In this document: piece by piece, positions 45,067 through 52,341 of the stretch
How the letters are laid out: every line of letters starts with the position of its first letter
Numbering within the stretch: position 1 is the stretch's first letter
Source of the DNA: Pseudomonadota bacterium
GTDB taxonomy: Bacteria > Pseudomonadota > Alphaproteobacteria > SP197
Assembly (NCBI GenBank): GCA_039028155.1
Contig: JBCCIS010000013.1
Location: 40,942-104,941 of the forward strand
Reading direction: 5' to 3'
Length of the DNA: 64,000 nt
Program-made: the position numbers and the translations under genes
The notes under the pieces: model-generated
The model's database searches: none
The model's input: only the letters and a program-made list of their open reading frames with translations
Told to the model about the DNA's origin: nothing

Positions 45067-46728
45067 TCAGGTGGCGACTGCATAGGCGCTGAAATCGAAC
45101 GTACAGTCGTGGGCGAATTGCAAGTGCAGATACTTGAACTGCGCGTCGCGCTGGCCGCCGGCGACGCGGTCCGCCCGATAGGCGGCACCGGTGCCGTCGC
45201 GCAGCCAGCTGAGCTTGAGGGGCGCGAGCCGTTCGCTGGCCCGCTTGGCGTCGTACTCAATGTTGATAGCGCGAAGGCGCGTTTCGATGTCGGCCGCCAA
45301 CGCTGGATCGGCGTCGGTGGAAGCGCCTTCAATATAGAGCGTGTAGCCGGCCGTTTCCTGATCGGCGAGCATGATGAAGAAGTCCGCCTGGATACCGCGA
45401 TCAGCGAGCGCCGTCGTGACCGCGTCCAGCACCTGCGCCTCATAGAGCTTTTCGCCGGTGATGCTGGTGACCCCCTTGCCCTTCTGCAGGAACTCCAGGA
45501 TCGGCGTCTGGTTGAGCCGATCGGTCACGCGCACGATGTCGTGCATGGCGTATCGGTAGAGACCGTCCGTCGTCGTGACGAAGACGTGGTAGTCCGCGCC
45601 ATCTTCCAGTTCGTGCAGCGATAGGAAGTCCGCCGCGCCATCTTCCCATGCCTCGCGCTCGGCAAACTCGAAGAACGTATCGACCAAGGTCGGCAGGCAG
45701 GTGTTCCGTGTCGCGTCGATGTTAATGGTGCCCTGGACCTCGCTGGCGACATAACCGAGCTCGACCGTTCTGACGCCTGCCGGCATCGCCGGCGCGAGAC
45801 TGCGAAGCGAGACGCCGCAACTGCCGCCCGTCCACGTCATGACCGCTTCGAGATCAGGCCAGATGTCGGCATAGGTCAGCTTGCCCGCCACACTCAGCTT
45901 TTGCGTCAGCGCGTCAGCGCGTGAGCGGTTGGGCCTGATCGTCGTCTGCGGCGGCATGTGATCGGTCACCACGTCCGGCAAGCGGCCGTCGGCTATGGCG
46001 CGCAGGATCGTTTCCGGCTGCTCGTTGATAACGCCGAGCAGCCTGACCAGAGTCGATGGGTTGGCCGTCGCGGCGCCGGTGACTGAGGCTTCGGCCACAC
46101 CGAAGGCCGCCATCGCGAGGTAGCGTGCGTTGTAGTCGGGGATATCGGAGCAGGCCGGCGGCAGAACGTAGCGCGAGCGCACCAGCCCGGACTGGCTTTG
46201 GTAGAGCAGGCCGGATGCGGAACCATAAGGCGTGCCGCCGGGAAGCGTGCCTTCAACTGCCTGGCCGCTGACCGTGAACATCTTGCCGCGCAGCGCGTTC
46301 GATCCGCGCGAGACCGCGTAGGCGAAGATCTTTTGGTGCTGTTTGATCTGGTCCAGCCCGGGTTGGGTGATGGGGATGTCCTTCGGCACGCCTGTGGTGC
46401 CGCTGGTGCGGTGAAAGAAAACGGGCTGGGCCTGGGTCAGGCATCGCTCGCCGGTCAGTTCCTGGCGCGCGATAAGGGGCCTCAAGTCCTCGTAACTTTG
46501 CACCGGTACCGCGCTGCGAAAGGCGTCGACGTCGCCGATCGTGGCGAAGTCATGCTGGCGGCCAAATGTCGTTTCGGCGTTGGCGGTCAGGATGCGGCTG
46601 AGCGCGGACCACTGGGCCTCGCGCGGCGACGTCGACGCATCGAGCAGGGCGCGGTGGTTGCGCGCCTGCGTCGCCGCCAGCATCGCCTTCAGCGCGGCAT
46701 GCGTCAGGGTTTGGGAGAACGGAAGCAC
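45067..46728 (-). CDS. GH3-family acyl-acid amido synthetase-like protein
   Basis: About 553 residues of the GH3 family, adenylate-forming enzymes that in plants conjugate jasmonate or auxin to amino acids. The ATP loop is FFHRTSGTTGVPKDIPIT (residues about 107-124), and the later GLYRYAMHDIVRVTDRL and GEKLYEAQVLDAV segments match the family. In bacteria the acid and amine substrates are not known. The frame could start at the TTG at 46734; the GTG at 46728, eight bases after AGG, is preferred. It is the first gene of the cluster with the enolase-superfamily enzyme. Confidence 0.85.
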   Translation of the reverse strand: MLPFSQTLTHAALKAMLAATQARNHRALLDASTSPREAQWSALSRILTANAETTFGRQHDFATIGDVDAFRSAVPVQSYEDLRPLIARQELTGERCLTQAQPVFFHRTSGTTGVPKDIPITQPGLDQIKQHQKIFAYAVSRGSNALRGKMFTVSGQAVEGTLPGGTPYGSASGLLYQSQSGLVRSRYVLPPACSDIPDYNARYLAMAAFGVAEASVTGAATANPSTLVRLLGVINEQPETILRAIADGRLPDVVTDHMPPQTTIRPNRSRADALTQKLSVAGKLTYADIWPDLEAVMTWTGGSCGVSLRSLAPAMPAGVRTVELGYVASEVQGTINIDATRNTCLPTLVDTFFEFAEREAWEDGAADFLSLHELEDGADYHVFVTTTDGLYRYAMHDIVRVTDRLNQTPILEFLQKGKGVTSITGEKLYEAQVLDAVTTALADRGIQADFFIMLADQETAGYTLYIEGASTDADPALAADIETRLRAINIEYDAKRASERLAPLKLSWLRDGTGAAYRADRVAGGQRDAQFKYLHLQFAHDCTFDFSAYAVAT

Positions 46729-46736
46729 GGCCAAAC

Positions 46737-46876
46737 CTAGAGCGGATCTTCGTTGGATGAAACCGCTTGGCGGTTCCGACGAACCATGTGAGATCGCTCT
46801 CTGTCCATAGGTAGAGCAGATTCACCAGATTTGATGCTATCGCGCAGCGATTCCATAAAATCAGGATCTGCTCTAG
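46737..46876. repeat. double palindromic intergenic repeat with CTAGAGC ends (copy 3)
   Basis: The same two-unit architecture as at 9670-9810: unit A from CTAGAGCGGATC with inner arms AACCGC and GCGGTT to GATCGCTCT, then unit B from TAGAGCAGATTCACC to GGATCTGCTCTAG. The right end supplies the TAG stop codon of the sterol desaturase-family gene. Its left end lies just before the GH3-family start, so it could also affect that gene's translation or promoter. Confidence 0.82.
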
Positions 46877-47802
46877 CCGTTTTCGAGGTCCCGTTGAAAT
46901 GGCGTCGTCATCTGGGCGACGAAACCGGTTGGGTAGTTCCGGTTGGTCAGACCGAGTGGGCCGACCTCGCGTTCGCGCGGCAGGAAGCGCGTGCCGAAAA
47001 GGAGATCCCAGACGATCAGGTTGTTGCCGAAGTTGTTGTCGGACTCCTTCTGCCGCACCGAGTGGTGCCACCGGTGCAGTTCGGGACCGGCGACGATGTA
47101 GTTGAGCGGACCCAGGTTCACGCGACAGTTGGAGTGCTGGAAGATGCCGTTGATTGCGAAGAACACGAAATAGGCGGCCAACACCTCCGGCGACACACCG
47201 AGCAGCGCGAAGGGCAGCGCGTCGACGGCGTACTGGATGGCCTTCTCGATCGGGTGAAAGCGCCCGACATTGAGCCAGTAGAGTCGCTTCGGCGAATGGT
47301 GGACCGCGTGGAAGCGCCACATCGGGACGAATCTGTGGAACGCCCGGTGCAGCCAGTAGCGGAAGAAGTCGGCAACCAACAGCATCACGATCACCTGCAC
47401 GATGACCGGCCAATCGTGGGGCCAGATGTCGTGTACGTAGAAGCCACTCGCGTCGAGGTAGTCGGCGATGACGACGACGGCGGTGATCGCCAGCAGCAAG
47501 GGCAGGGCGATCTGCACCAGCACCATGAAGACGGCGTCGGTGCCCAGCTCGCCGCGCGCGGGCTTCCACTCCTGGCGATAGGGGAGGACGATTTCATGCA
47601 CGGTAATCAGCGCCGCGCACACGAGAACCGCGCCATACGAGGCAAGCGTCACGGATACACCGAAGCCCGCCGCGACGCCGTAGAGCACGAATCCCAGCAC
47701 CATAATGGCAGGATAGGACGCGGCCGCGACGATCCGTGCGCCCAAACCGCCGATCCTCTCCTCGCCCATGGGCTGGGGCATGTTGAGTTGCCCTGTGCTC
47801 AC
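46873..47802 (-). CDS. sterol desaturase / fatty acid hydroxylase-family membrane protein
   Basis: About 310 residues of the membrane di-iron hydroxylase family, which inserts hydroxyl groups or double bonds into lipids such as sterols, carotenoids or fatty acids. The histidine boxes are HRAFHR, FHAVHHS and RWHHSVRQ, with four or more hydrophobic spans. The frame opens at 47859; the GTG at 47802, preceded by GAGGG, is the best start, and an ATG at 47781 is an alternative. The substrate is not evident. The TAG stop comes from the repeat. Confidence 0.87.
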   Translation of the reverse strand: MSTGQLNMPQPMGEERIGGLGARIVAAASYPAIMVLGFVLYGVAAGFGVSVTLASYGAVLVCAALITVHEIVLPYRQEWKPARGELGTDAVFMVLVQIALPLLLAITAVVVIADYLDASGFYVHDIWPHDWPVIVQVIVMLLVADFFRYWLHRAFHRFVPMWRFHAVHHSPKRLYWLNVGRFHPIEKAIQYAVDALPFALLGVSPEVLAAYFVFFAINGIFQHSNCRVNLGPLNYIVAGPELHRWHHSVRQKESDNNFGNNLIVWDLLFGTRFLPREREVGPLGLTNRNYPTGFVAQMTTPFQRDLENG

Positions 47803-47960
47803 CTCGATACCCTCGTAACGCCAAGCTGATGACCTGGGTTCAGAACGGGGACATATCAAGGGAGAAGAGGTTAACGGTTACCGTCTTGAAACAGAGCGGA
47901 CGCGGATCATGTCGTGGCCGGTCAAGGCTAGAGCCGTCGGAGAGCTCGCCTAAGACAAAG

Positions 47961-47996
47961 AAACGGCGGCACCGTCTTTTGAAGGTGCCGCCGCTT
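47961..47996 (-). terminator. intrinsic terminator of the class III aminotransferase gene
   Basis: A 10-bp perfect stem (CGGCGGCACC at 47964-47973 with GGTGCCGCCG at 47984-47993) and a 10-nt loop lies 25 bases beyond the minus-strand stop at 48020; on that strand it is followed by TTTCTTTG. It may also stop plus-strand reading (CTTTATT). Confidence 0.85.
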
Positions 47997-48019
47997 TATT
48001 GTGAGCCTTTTGAGAGCGC

Positions 48020-49420
48020 TCAGCCCTTCCAGATGCCTTCCTTGGTCAGGTCGTCCTGGGTCGCTTCGATCGAGGCGCGCAGTGTCGAGACCAGGAAGTC
48101 GATCTCGTCGGTAGTCATGATGAGCGGCGGCGAGAGGACGTTCAGGTGGCCGATCGGGCGGACCAGGGCGCCGCGTTCCTGGGCGTGCTTGGCGATACGG
48201 TCGCCGACACGCGCTTCGGGCGGCAAGACCTCCTTGGTCTCCTTGTTGCCGACGTTCTCGACGCACATCATAAAACACTTGCCGCGAACGTCGCCGACCA
48301 GCGGCAGATCCATGAGCGTCTTGAGCTGTTCCTCGAAATAGGGCCCGACCTTCAGCACGTGACCGCAGATATCCTCGTCCTCGATGATCTCCAGGTTCTT
48401 GAGGCCGGCGGCGCAGCACACGGGGTGGCCGGCATAGGTGAAGCCGGTCGAATAGATGCCGCCGTCGTCGCGCGGGGCGGAGATGGTGTCATAGATCTCG
48501 TCGGTGACGATGGTCGCGGCCAGCGGCAGGTAACCGGACGAGATACCCTTGGCCGAGGTGATGATGTCGGGCGTCAGACCAAACACTGGCTCCGACGCGA
48601 AGATGTGACCCAGACGGCCGAAGCCGGTGACCACTTCGTCGGAGATCGTGAGCACGCCATACTTGCGGCACACGTCCTGGGTGCGCTTGTGATAGCCGTC
48701 GGGCGGCACCAGCACGCCGCCGGCGCCCATGATCGGCTCGGCGATGAAGGCCGCGACGTTCTCCGGCCCCAGTTCCTGGATCTTGTCGTCGAGTTCCTGA
48801 ACCAGGAAGTCGCAGAGTTCATCCGGGCTCATGCCGTCGCGCGGACGGTAGACATTGGGCACGGAGACGTGATGGATGATCTCGTCTTCCTGGTCGAAGC
48901 CGATGCGGTCGAACTCGATACCCGTCAGGCCCGCGGCCAGATAGGTCATGCCGTGATAGGCATCGACCCGGCTGATGATCTTCTTGCGGTTGGGCTGGCC
49001 CTTGGCGTTCCAATAGTAATGGACCATGCGGATGGCGGTGTCGTTCGCCATCGATCCGCCGGTGCTGTACATGATGTGATTGAGCGAACCCGGCGCGTAC
49101 TCGGCGAGCTTGGCGGCGAACTTCGCGGTCGGCGGCGTCGTCAGCTGGCCGAAGGTCGAATAATAGGCGAGGTCGACGACCTGTTCGGCGATCGCCGCGG
49201 CCATCTCCTTGCGGCCGTAGCCGATGTTGACGCACCAAAGGCCCGCGCAGCCGTCCAGGAGCTTGTTGCCGTAAGCATCGAAGATGTGGGAGCCCTCGCT
49301 CTTCGACATGATGTCGGAGCCGGTTTCCTTGAAGCTCTCGAAGTCCTGGAAGGGATGGATCACGTGATCCAGGTCCATCTGCCAGATTTCCTGGATGTCC
49401 TGGGGTACGTTGGTTGCCAT
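48020..49420 (-). CDS. class III aminotransferase (omega-amino acid--pyruvate type)
   Basis: A 466-residue PLP enzyme that moves a terminal amino group from a beta- or gamma-amino acid, taurine or a polyamine to pyruvate or 2-oxoglutarate. The PLP lysine is in DIITSAKGISSGYLP, the aspartate in LTISDEVVTGFGRLG, with the phosphate-site residues YSTGGSMANDTAIRM and AYHGMTYLAAGLTG. The length and the DLDHVIHPFQDFESFKETG start are like taurine--pyruvate or omega-amino acid aminotransferases. It stands alone with its own terminator. Confidence 0.9.
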   Translation of the reverse strand: MATNVPQDIQEIWQMDLDHVIHPFQDFESFKETGSDIMSKSEGSHIFDAYGNKLLDGCAGLWCVNIGYGRKEMAAAIAEQVVDLAYYSTFGQLTTPPTAKFAAKLAEYAPGSLNHIMYSTGGSMANDTAIRMVHYYWNAKGQPNRKKIISRVDAYHGMTYLAAGLTGIEFDRIGFDQEDEIIHHVSVPNVYRPRDGMSPDELCDFLVQELDDKIQELGPENVAAFIAEPIMGAGGVLVPPDGYHKRTQDVCRKYGVLTISDEVVTGFGRLGHIFASEPVFGLTPDIITSAKGISSGYLPLAATIVTDEIYDTISAPRDDGGIYSTGFTYAGHPVCCAAGLKNLEIIEDEDICGHVLKVGPYFEEQLKTLMDLPLVGDVRGKCFMMCVENVGNKETKEVLPPEARVGDRIAKHAQERGALVRPIGHLNVLSPPLIMTTDEIDFLVSTLRASIEATQDDLTKEGIWKG

Positions 49421-49522
49421 GGATGCCTCCTGGTTGGCGCGGCGGCGCGCGTTGGTCGGCGATCATAGCACTATCCCGGCAAAACCCCAGACCCGGTCTG
49501 GCGTCTGGCAGACCGCCCGGGA

Positions 49523-49846
49523 TCAGGGTTTCTTGGGTTTGTGGACGAGCATCATGCGGTCGGCGCGGCCGGCGCCATCGGTCGTGACGACGCGGTCGAT
49601 GCGGTCGCTGCGAAACGCGGCATCCATGATCTCGGACTCCGTCATGCCGAGATTGGCCGCCAGGTGCATCAGTGTACGCTGGCCCTGGTCGCGGCGGGCG
49701 TCGTATTCGCCCTCCAGGTACTCCTCCAGGCGGCGGCGTTTCGCGCGCCGTTGCCGGATATAAAAAGCAGACGCCAGGACCGCGACGACCGCCGTCAAAA
49801 TCGCCGCCAGATGCGACAGGAACTCCAGAATGCCGTGAAAGGTCAT
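49523..49846 (-). CDS. small single-span membrane protein of unknown function
   Basis: About 107 residues: one membrane span (LAAILTAVVAVLASAFYI), a strongly basic cluster (RQRRAKRRR) that would lie in the cytoplasm, and a C-terminal part (LMHLAANLGMTESEIMDAAFRSDRI) that resembles a small helical, perhaps winged-helix, domain. No family is recognised. The frame opens at 49879; the ATG at 49846 is chosen because the span begins soon after it. It is divergent from ribB. Confidence 0.6.
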   Translation of the reverse strand: MTFHGILEFLSHLAAILTAVVAVLASAFYIRQRRAKRRRLEEYLEGEYDARRDQGQRTLMHLAANLGMTESEIMDAAFRSDRIDRVVTTDGAGRADRMMLVHKPKKP

Positions 49847-49978
49847 GGATCGTGATCCACGAAGCTTAAGCCCGAGCAACTATAGAGCAGATTGACGCGT
49901 TTGGGTGTCTTCGGCCGGGAATCCACGAATCCCATGGGAGTCTTGCCGCGATCAGCCTTCCGGACCATATTGGCCGTC

Positions 49979-51154
49979 ATGACCGAGAAACCGATATTTG
50001 CCTCCATTGACGAGGCGATCCGCGCGATTGCCGACGGCAAGATGGTCGTCGTGGTCGACGACGAGACGCGGGAAAACGAGGGTGACCTGATCATGGCGGC
50101 CGACCGGGCGTCGCCCGAGGCGATCGCCTTCATGGTGCGTCATACCTCCGGCGTCATCTGCGTGCCGATGAACGCCCAGCGCGTCGGCGAGCTGGAGCTG
50201 CCGCAGATGGTGCAGCACAACACCGAAAGCCACGGCACTGCGTTCACCGTGTCGGTCGACTACAAGTACGGCACGACCACCGGCATCTCCGCCGCCGACC
50301 GGGCGAAGACGATCCGCGCATTGGCCGACCAGGGCGACAACCGCGAGGTCAACGCGGCCGACTTCGCCAAGCCCGGCCACATCTTTCCGCTACTGGCGCG
50401 CGACGGCGGCGTCCTGACCCGCGCCGGTCATACCGAAGCGGCGGTCGACTTGGCGCGGCTGGCCGGTTGTTATCCGGCGGGCGCGATCTGCGAGATCGTC
50501 AACGACGACGGCACCATGCAGCGCCTGCCCGAGCTGATCGAATTCGCCAAGCAGCATGATCTGCTGTTGATCTCGATCGAGGACCTGATCGCCTATCGTC
50601 GGCGCAACGAAAAGCTGGTCGAGCTGGTCGAGACCAAGCCCTTCGATACCCGCCACGGTCCGTTCGAGACACGCATCTATCGTTCCCTGGTCGACGACAC
50701 CGAGCATCTGGCGATTGTACACGGCGACTTGAAACGCCACGACGACGTTTTGGTGCGCGTGCATTCGGCCTCGGTCATCGACGACGTGTTCGGTTCGGTG
50801 CGCGGCAACGGGCGCAGCCTGGTCGACTTAGCGCTGGAGCGCCTGGCGGGCGAACCGGCGGGTGTCTTGATCTATCTGCGCGGTTCCGAAGGCTGGGGCC
50901 TCGGCCTTAACCGCAAGCGCATCTATGCCCAGGGCGACGAGAGCGCGGCCGACAAGCTGGACGCCGGCGACTGGCGCCAATACGGCACGGGTGCGCAGAT
51001 CCTCTATGATCTCGGCCTGCGCAGTATCCGCATCCTGACCAACAACCCGGCGAAGTACCGCCACATCGACGGCTACGGCCTCACCATCTCCGACAAGGTG
51101 CCGTTCACCTTCGCCGGCGAACCGGTCGAGGTGGTCGCCGGCGGCGTCGACTGA
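49979..51154 (+). CDS. ribB: 3,4-dihydroxy-2-butanone-4-phosphate synthase with degenerate GTP cyclohydrolase II domain
   Basis: A 391-residue protein of riboflavin synthesis. The N-terminal 205 residues are an intact DHBP synthase, with the acidic active-site loop DDETRENEGDL (28-37) and HTEAAVDL (151-158). The C-terminal domain is GTP cyclohydrolase II-like, but its three zinc cysteines are replaced: Ser265 in VHSASV, and Gly276 and Gly278 in VRGNGRS; the QEGRG loop is GSEGWG. Only the DHBP synthase reaction (ribulose 5-phosphate to DHBP) is therefore expected, as in the RibBX type described in proteobacteria. I choose the ATG at 49979 over a TTG-opened extension at 49892. Confidence 0.9.
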   Translation: MTEKPIFASIDEAIRAIADGKMVVVVDDETRENEGDLIMAADRASPEAIAFMVRHTSGVICVPMNAQRVGELELPQMVQHNTESHGTAFTVSVDYKYGTTTGISAADRAKTIRALADQGDNREVNAADFAKPGHIFPLLARDGGVLTRAGHTEAAVDLARLAGCYPAGAICEIVNDDGTMQRLPELIEFAKQHDLLLISIEDLIAYRRRNEKLVELVETKPFDTRHGPFETRIYRSLVDDTEHLAIVHGDLKRHDDVLVRVHSASVIDDVFGSVRGNGRSLVDLALERLAGEPAGVLIYLRGSEGWGLGLNRKRIYAQGDESAADKLDAGDWRQYGTGAQILYDLGLRSIRILTNNPAKYRHIDGYGLTISDKVPFTFAGEPVEVVAGGVD

Positions 51155-51228
51155 GCGGGTCCGCGCGGGTCCCAGCGAACCTGTTGCAAATTCACGCCAG
51201 CGGCGGTAAGACCGTCGCCCCTTGGTGT

Positions 51229-51303
51229 GGGCGCATAGCTCAGCGGGAGAGCACTACGTTGACATCGTAGGGGTCCCTGGTTCAATCCCAGGTGCGCCCA
51301 CCA
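51229..51303 (+). tRNA. tRNA-Val(GAC)
   Basis: The cloverleaf is complete: acceptor GGGCGCA pairs with TGCGCCC, the D arm is TAGCTCAGCGGGAGAGC, the anticodon stem CTACG/CGTAG holds GAC at 51261-51263, and the T arm is CCTGGTTCAATCCCAGG; the discriminator A and an encoded CCA follow. It decodes GUC. Its 3' half is the integration site of the element that follows. Confidence 0.97.
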
Positions 51304-51305
51304 CC
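51255..51305 (+). other. left attachment site (attL-like), 51-bp direct repeat inside the tRNA gene
   Basis: From the anticodon stem through the CCA the sequence (TACGTTGACATCGTAG ... GCGCCCACCACC) is identical over 51 bases to 59808-59858. This placement, at the 3' end of a tRNA gene, is what tyrosine integrases use. It marks the left end of an 8.55-kb insertion. Confidence 0.88.
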
Positions 51306-51374
51306 AACTCCTTGAATTTTTTAGTCAATTTCGATCGCGGTGTACGCCCGCGTGCGATCTCTACCAGTTCTCAA

Positions 51375-51392
51375 CTGGCAATATCTGGCAAC
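51375..51392 (+). repeat. 18-bp terminal motif of the element, left copy
   Basis: CTGGCAATATCTGGCAAC, itself two CTGGCAA words ten bases apart, lies 70 bases inside the left 51-bp repeat. The exact reverse complement lies 116 bases inside the right repeat. Arm-binding sites of an integrase or excisionase would look like this, but decay products of a duplicated gene end are also possible. Confidence 0.6.
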
Positions 51393-51444
51393 GCATCCGA
51401 CTTCGTTGCGCTAAGGCGGGTTTGTTTCAGGCAGTTAGCGGAAA

Positions 51445-51471
51445 GCGCCCTACGATTACACCGTAGGGCGC
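51445..51471. other. perfect 10-bp hairpin
   Basis: GCGCCCTACG, a 7-nt loop and CGTAGGGCGC. On the minus strand it is followed by TTTCC, too poor a T-run to call a terminator with certainty. No gene ends near it. Confidence 0.5.
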
Positions 51472-51877
51472 GTGGACTTAGTCAGCGTTTGGTGCGTGTC
51501 GTCCTAATCGACAGATTTTGGACCGCAGTTTACTAGATCGAACGGGAGAGCATCCTGTCCATCAGTCTCAGTCTGAGGCTGCCTTACTTCTACAAGTAGA
51601 CATGTTGCGTGTATCTCGACCATGTCCGCTAGTGACCAAAAGCGGAACGAGGAACGATCTCAAGTGTGGAGCGTGGTTTGTCAGTCACATTTATCAATAT
51701 CTGAACGCGCAAACGGTCGCGAGATCTCGTTTAACGCACGCCGCACCGGAAGCCCCATTCTGCAAAGCCCGTTGTCGGAAGACGTGTCCGCGCCGGCCGC
51801 GGTTTACGACCATGACGATCGTCCAACCGTCACGCACAGGCGACGTCGCAAGTCGCTTCCCAGCTGAACATTTGCGA

Positions 51878-51906
51878 TTGCACGCCGCGCGTGTGCGACT
51901 TATCGT
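51878..51906 (+). promoter_or_regulatory. candidate sigma-70 promoter of the cobalamin-controlled operon
   Basis: TTGCAC at 51878-51883 and TATCGT at 51901-51906 are separated by exactly 17 bases, and the riboswitch begins about seven bases downstream, at the expected transcription start. The match to consensus is partial, so this is a prediction. Confidence 0.55.
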
Positions 51907-51912
51907 TTCGGC

Positions 51913-52090
51913 GATGTCGGTCCCCTCTTCGGAGGGGCGTGAAAGGGAACAGAGGCCGGGTTGGACGACCCGGAAGCTCTGGCTGCCCCCGCAACTGTAA
52001 GCGGAGAGTCATCGCTCCTCGTGTGCCACTGGGAAACCGGGAAGGCCGGGCGACGACGAAGACCCGCGAGCCAGGAGACCTGCCGACGTT
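51913..52090 (+). ncRNA. cobalamin (vitamin B12) riboswitch
   Basis: The element carries the conserved parts in order: a 5' GATGTCGGTCCCC hairpin, AAAGGGAACAGAGGCCGG, the core GGCTGCCCCCGCAACTGTAAG, CCACTGGGAAACCGGGAAGGC, and the B12 box GAGCCAGGAGACCTGCC (52068-52084). It binds adenosyl- or methylcobalamin and should switch off the receptor and transport genes when the vitamin is plentiful. A further 250-nt leader separates it from the first start codon, in which the expression platform must lie. Confidence 0.95.
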
Positions 52091-52341
52091 AGCATCGCCC
52101 ATCCGCACGTTCGGGGTGTGACGGCGGGACGGTCCTCCGTTGCGGTGATGCGCGCAGGTCGCATTGCAACGGGGGGCTCCGCCATGGGCCTTTTGTCAAC
52201 TTCGTCAAATAGGACCGGCCAACTTGCCGGCGGTGACGGTTCGTCGTGCTTCGCGATCCGCGTTCCCACCGGCGTGGTCGGCCGCTTCGGCCATCGACCC
52301 CGCCATGTCAGCGAACGTTTCAGACACGGGGTACCGTCATC

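Larger units (their letters stand above)
51306..51877. other. non-coding left end of the tRNA-Val element
   Basis: No convincing gene is present in these 570 bases; the short open frames have no recognisable domain. It contains an 18-base sequence CTGGCAATATCTGGCAAC at 51375-51392 that recurs inverted at 59675-59692, and a perfect 10-bp hairpin (GCGCCCTACG / CGTAGGGCGC, 51445-51471, loop ATTACAC). An integrase gene, expected here, is missing. Confidence 0.6.

Noticed and set aside
48146..49468. A 440-codon plus-strand open frame
   Set aside because: It is antisense to the class III aminotransferase, which contains the PLP lysine motif and full-length similarity.
51073..51285. Minus-strand open frame starting MNQGPLRCQRSALPLSYAP over the tRNA-Val gene
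   Set aside because: It is the well-known spurious frame read antisense to tRNA genes; the same string recurs at 59647-59952 because the att copy is there. Neither is a gene.
51306..51877. Integrase gene or remnant at the left end of the tRNA-Val element
   Set aside because: I looked for the tyrosine-recombinase Arg-His-Arg-Tyr pattern in all frames here and at 59340-59807 and saw none, so I do not claim an integrase.
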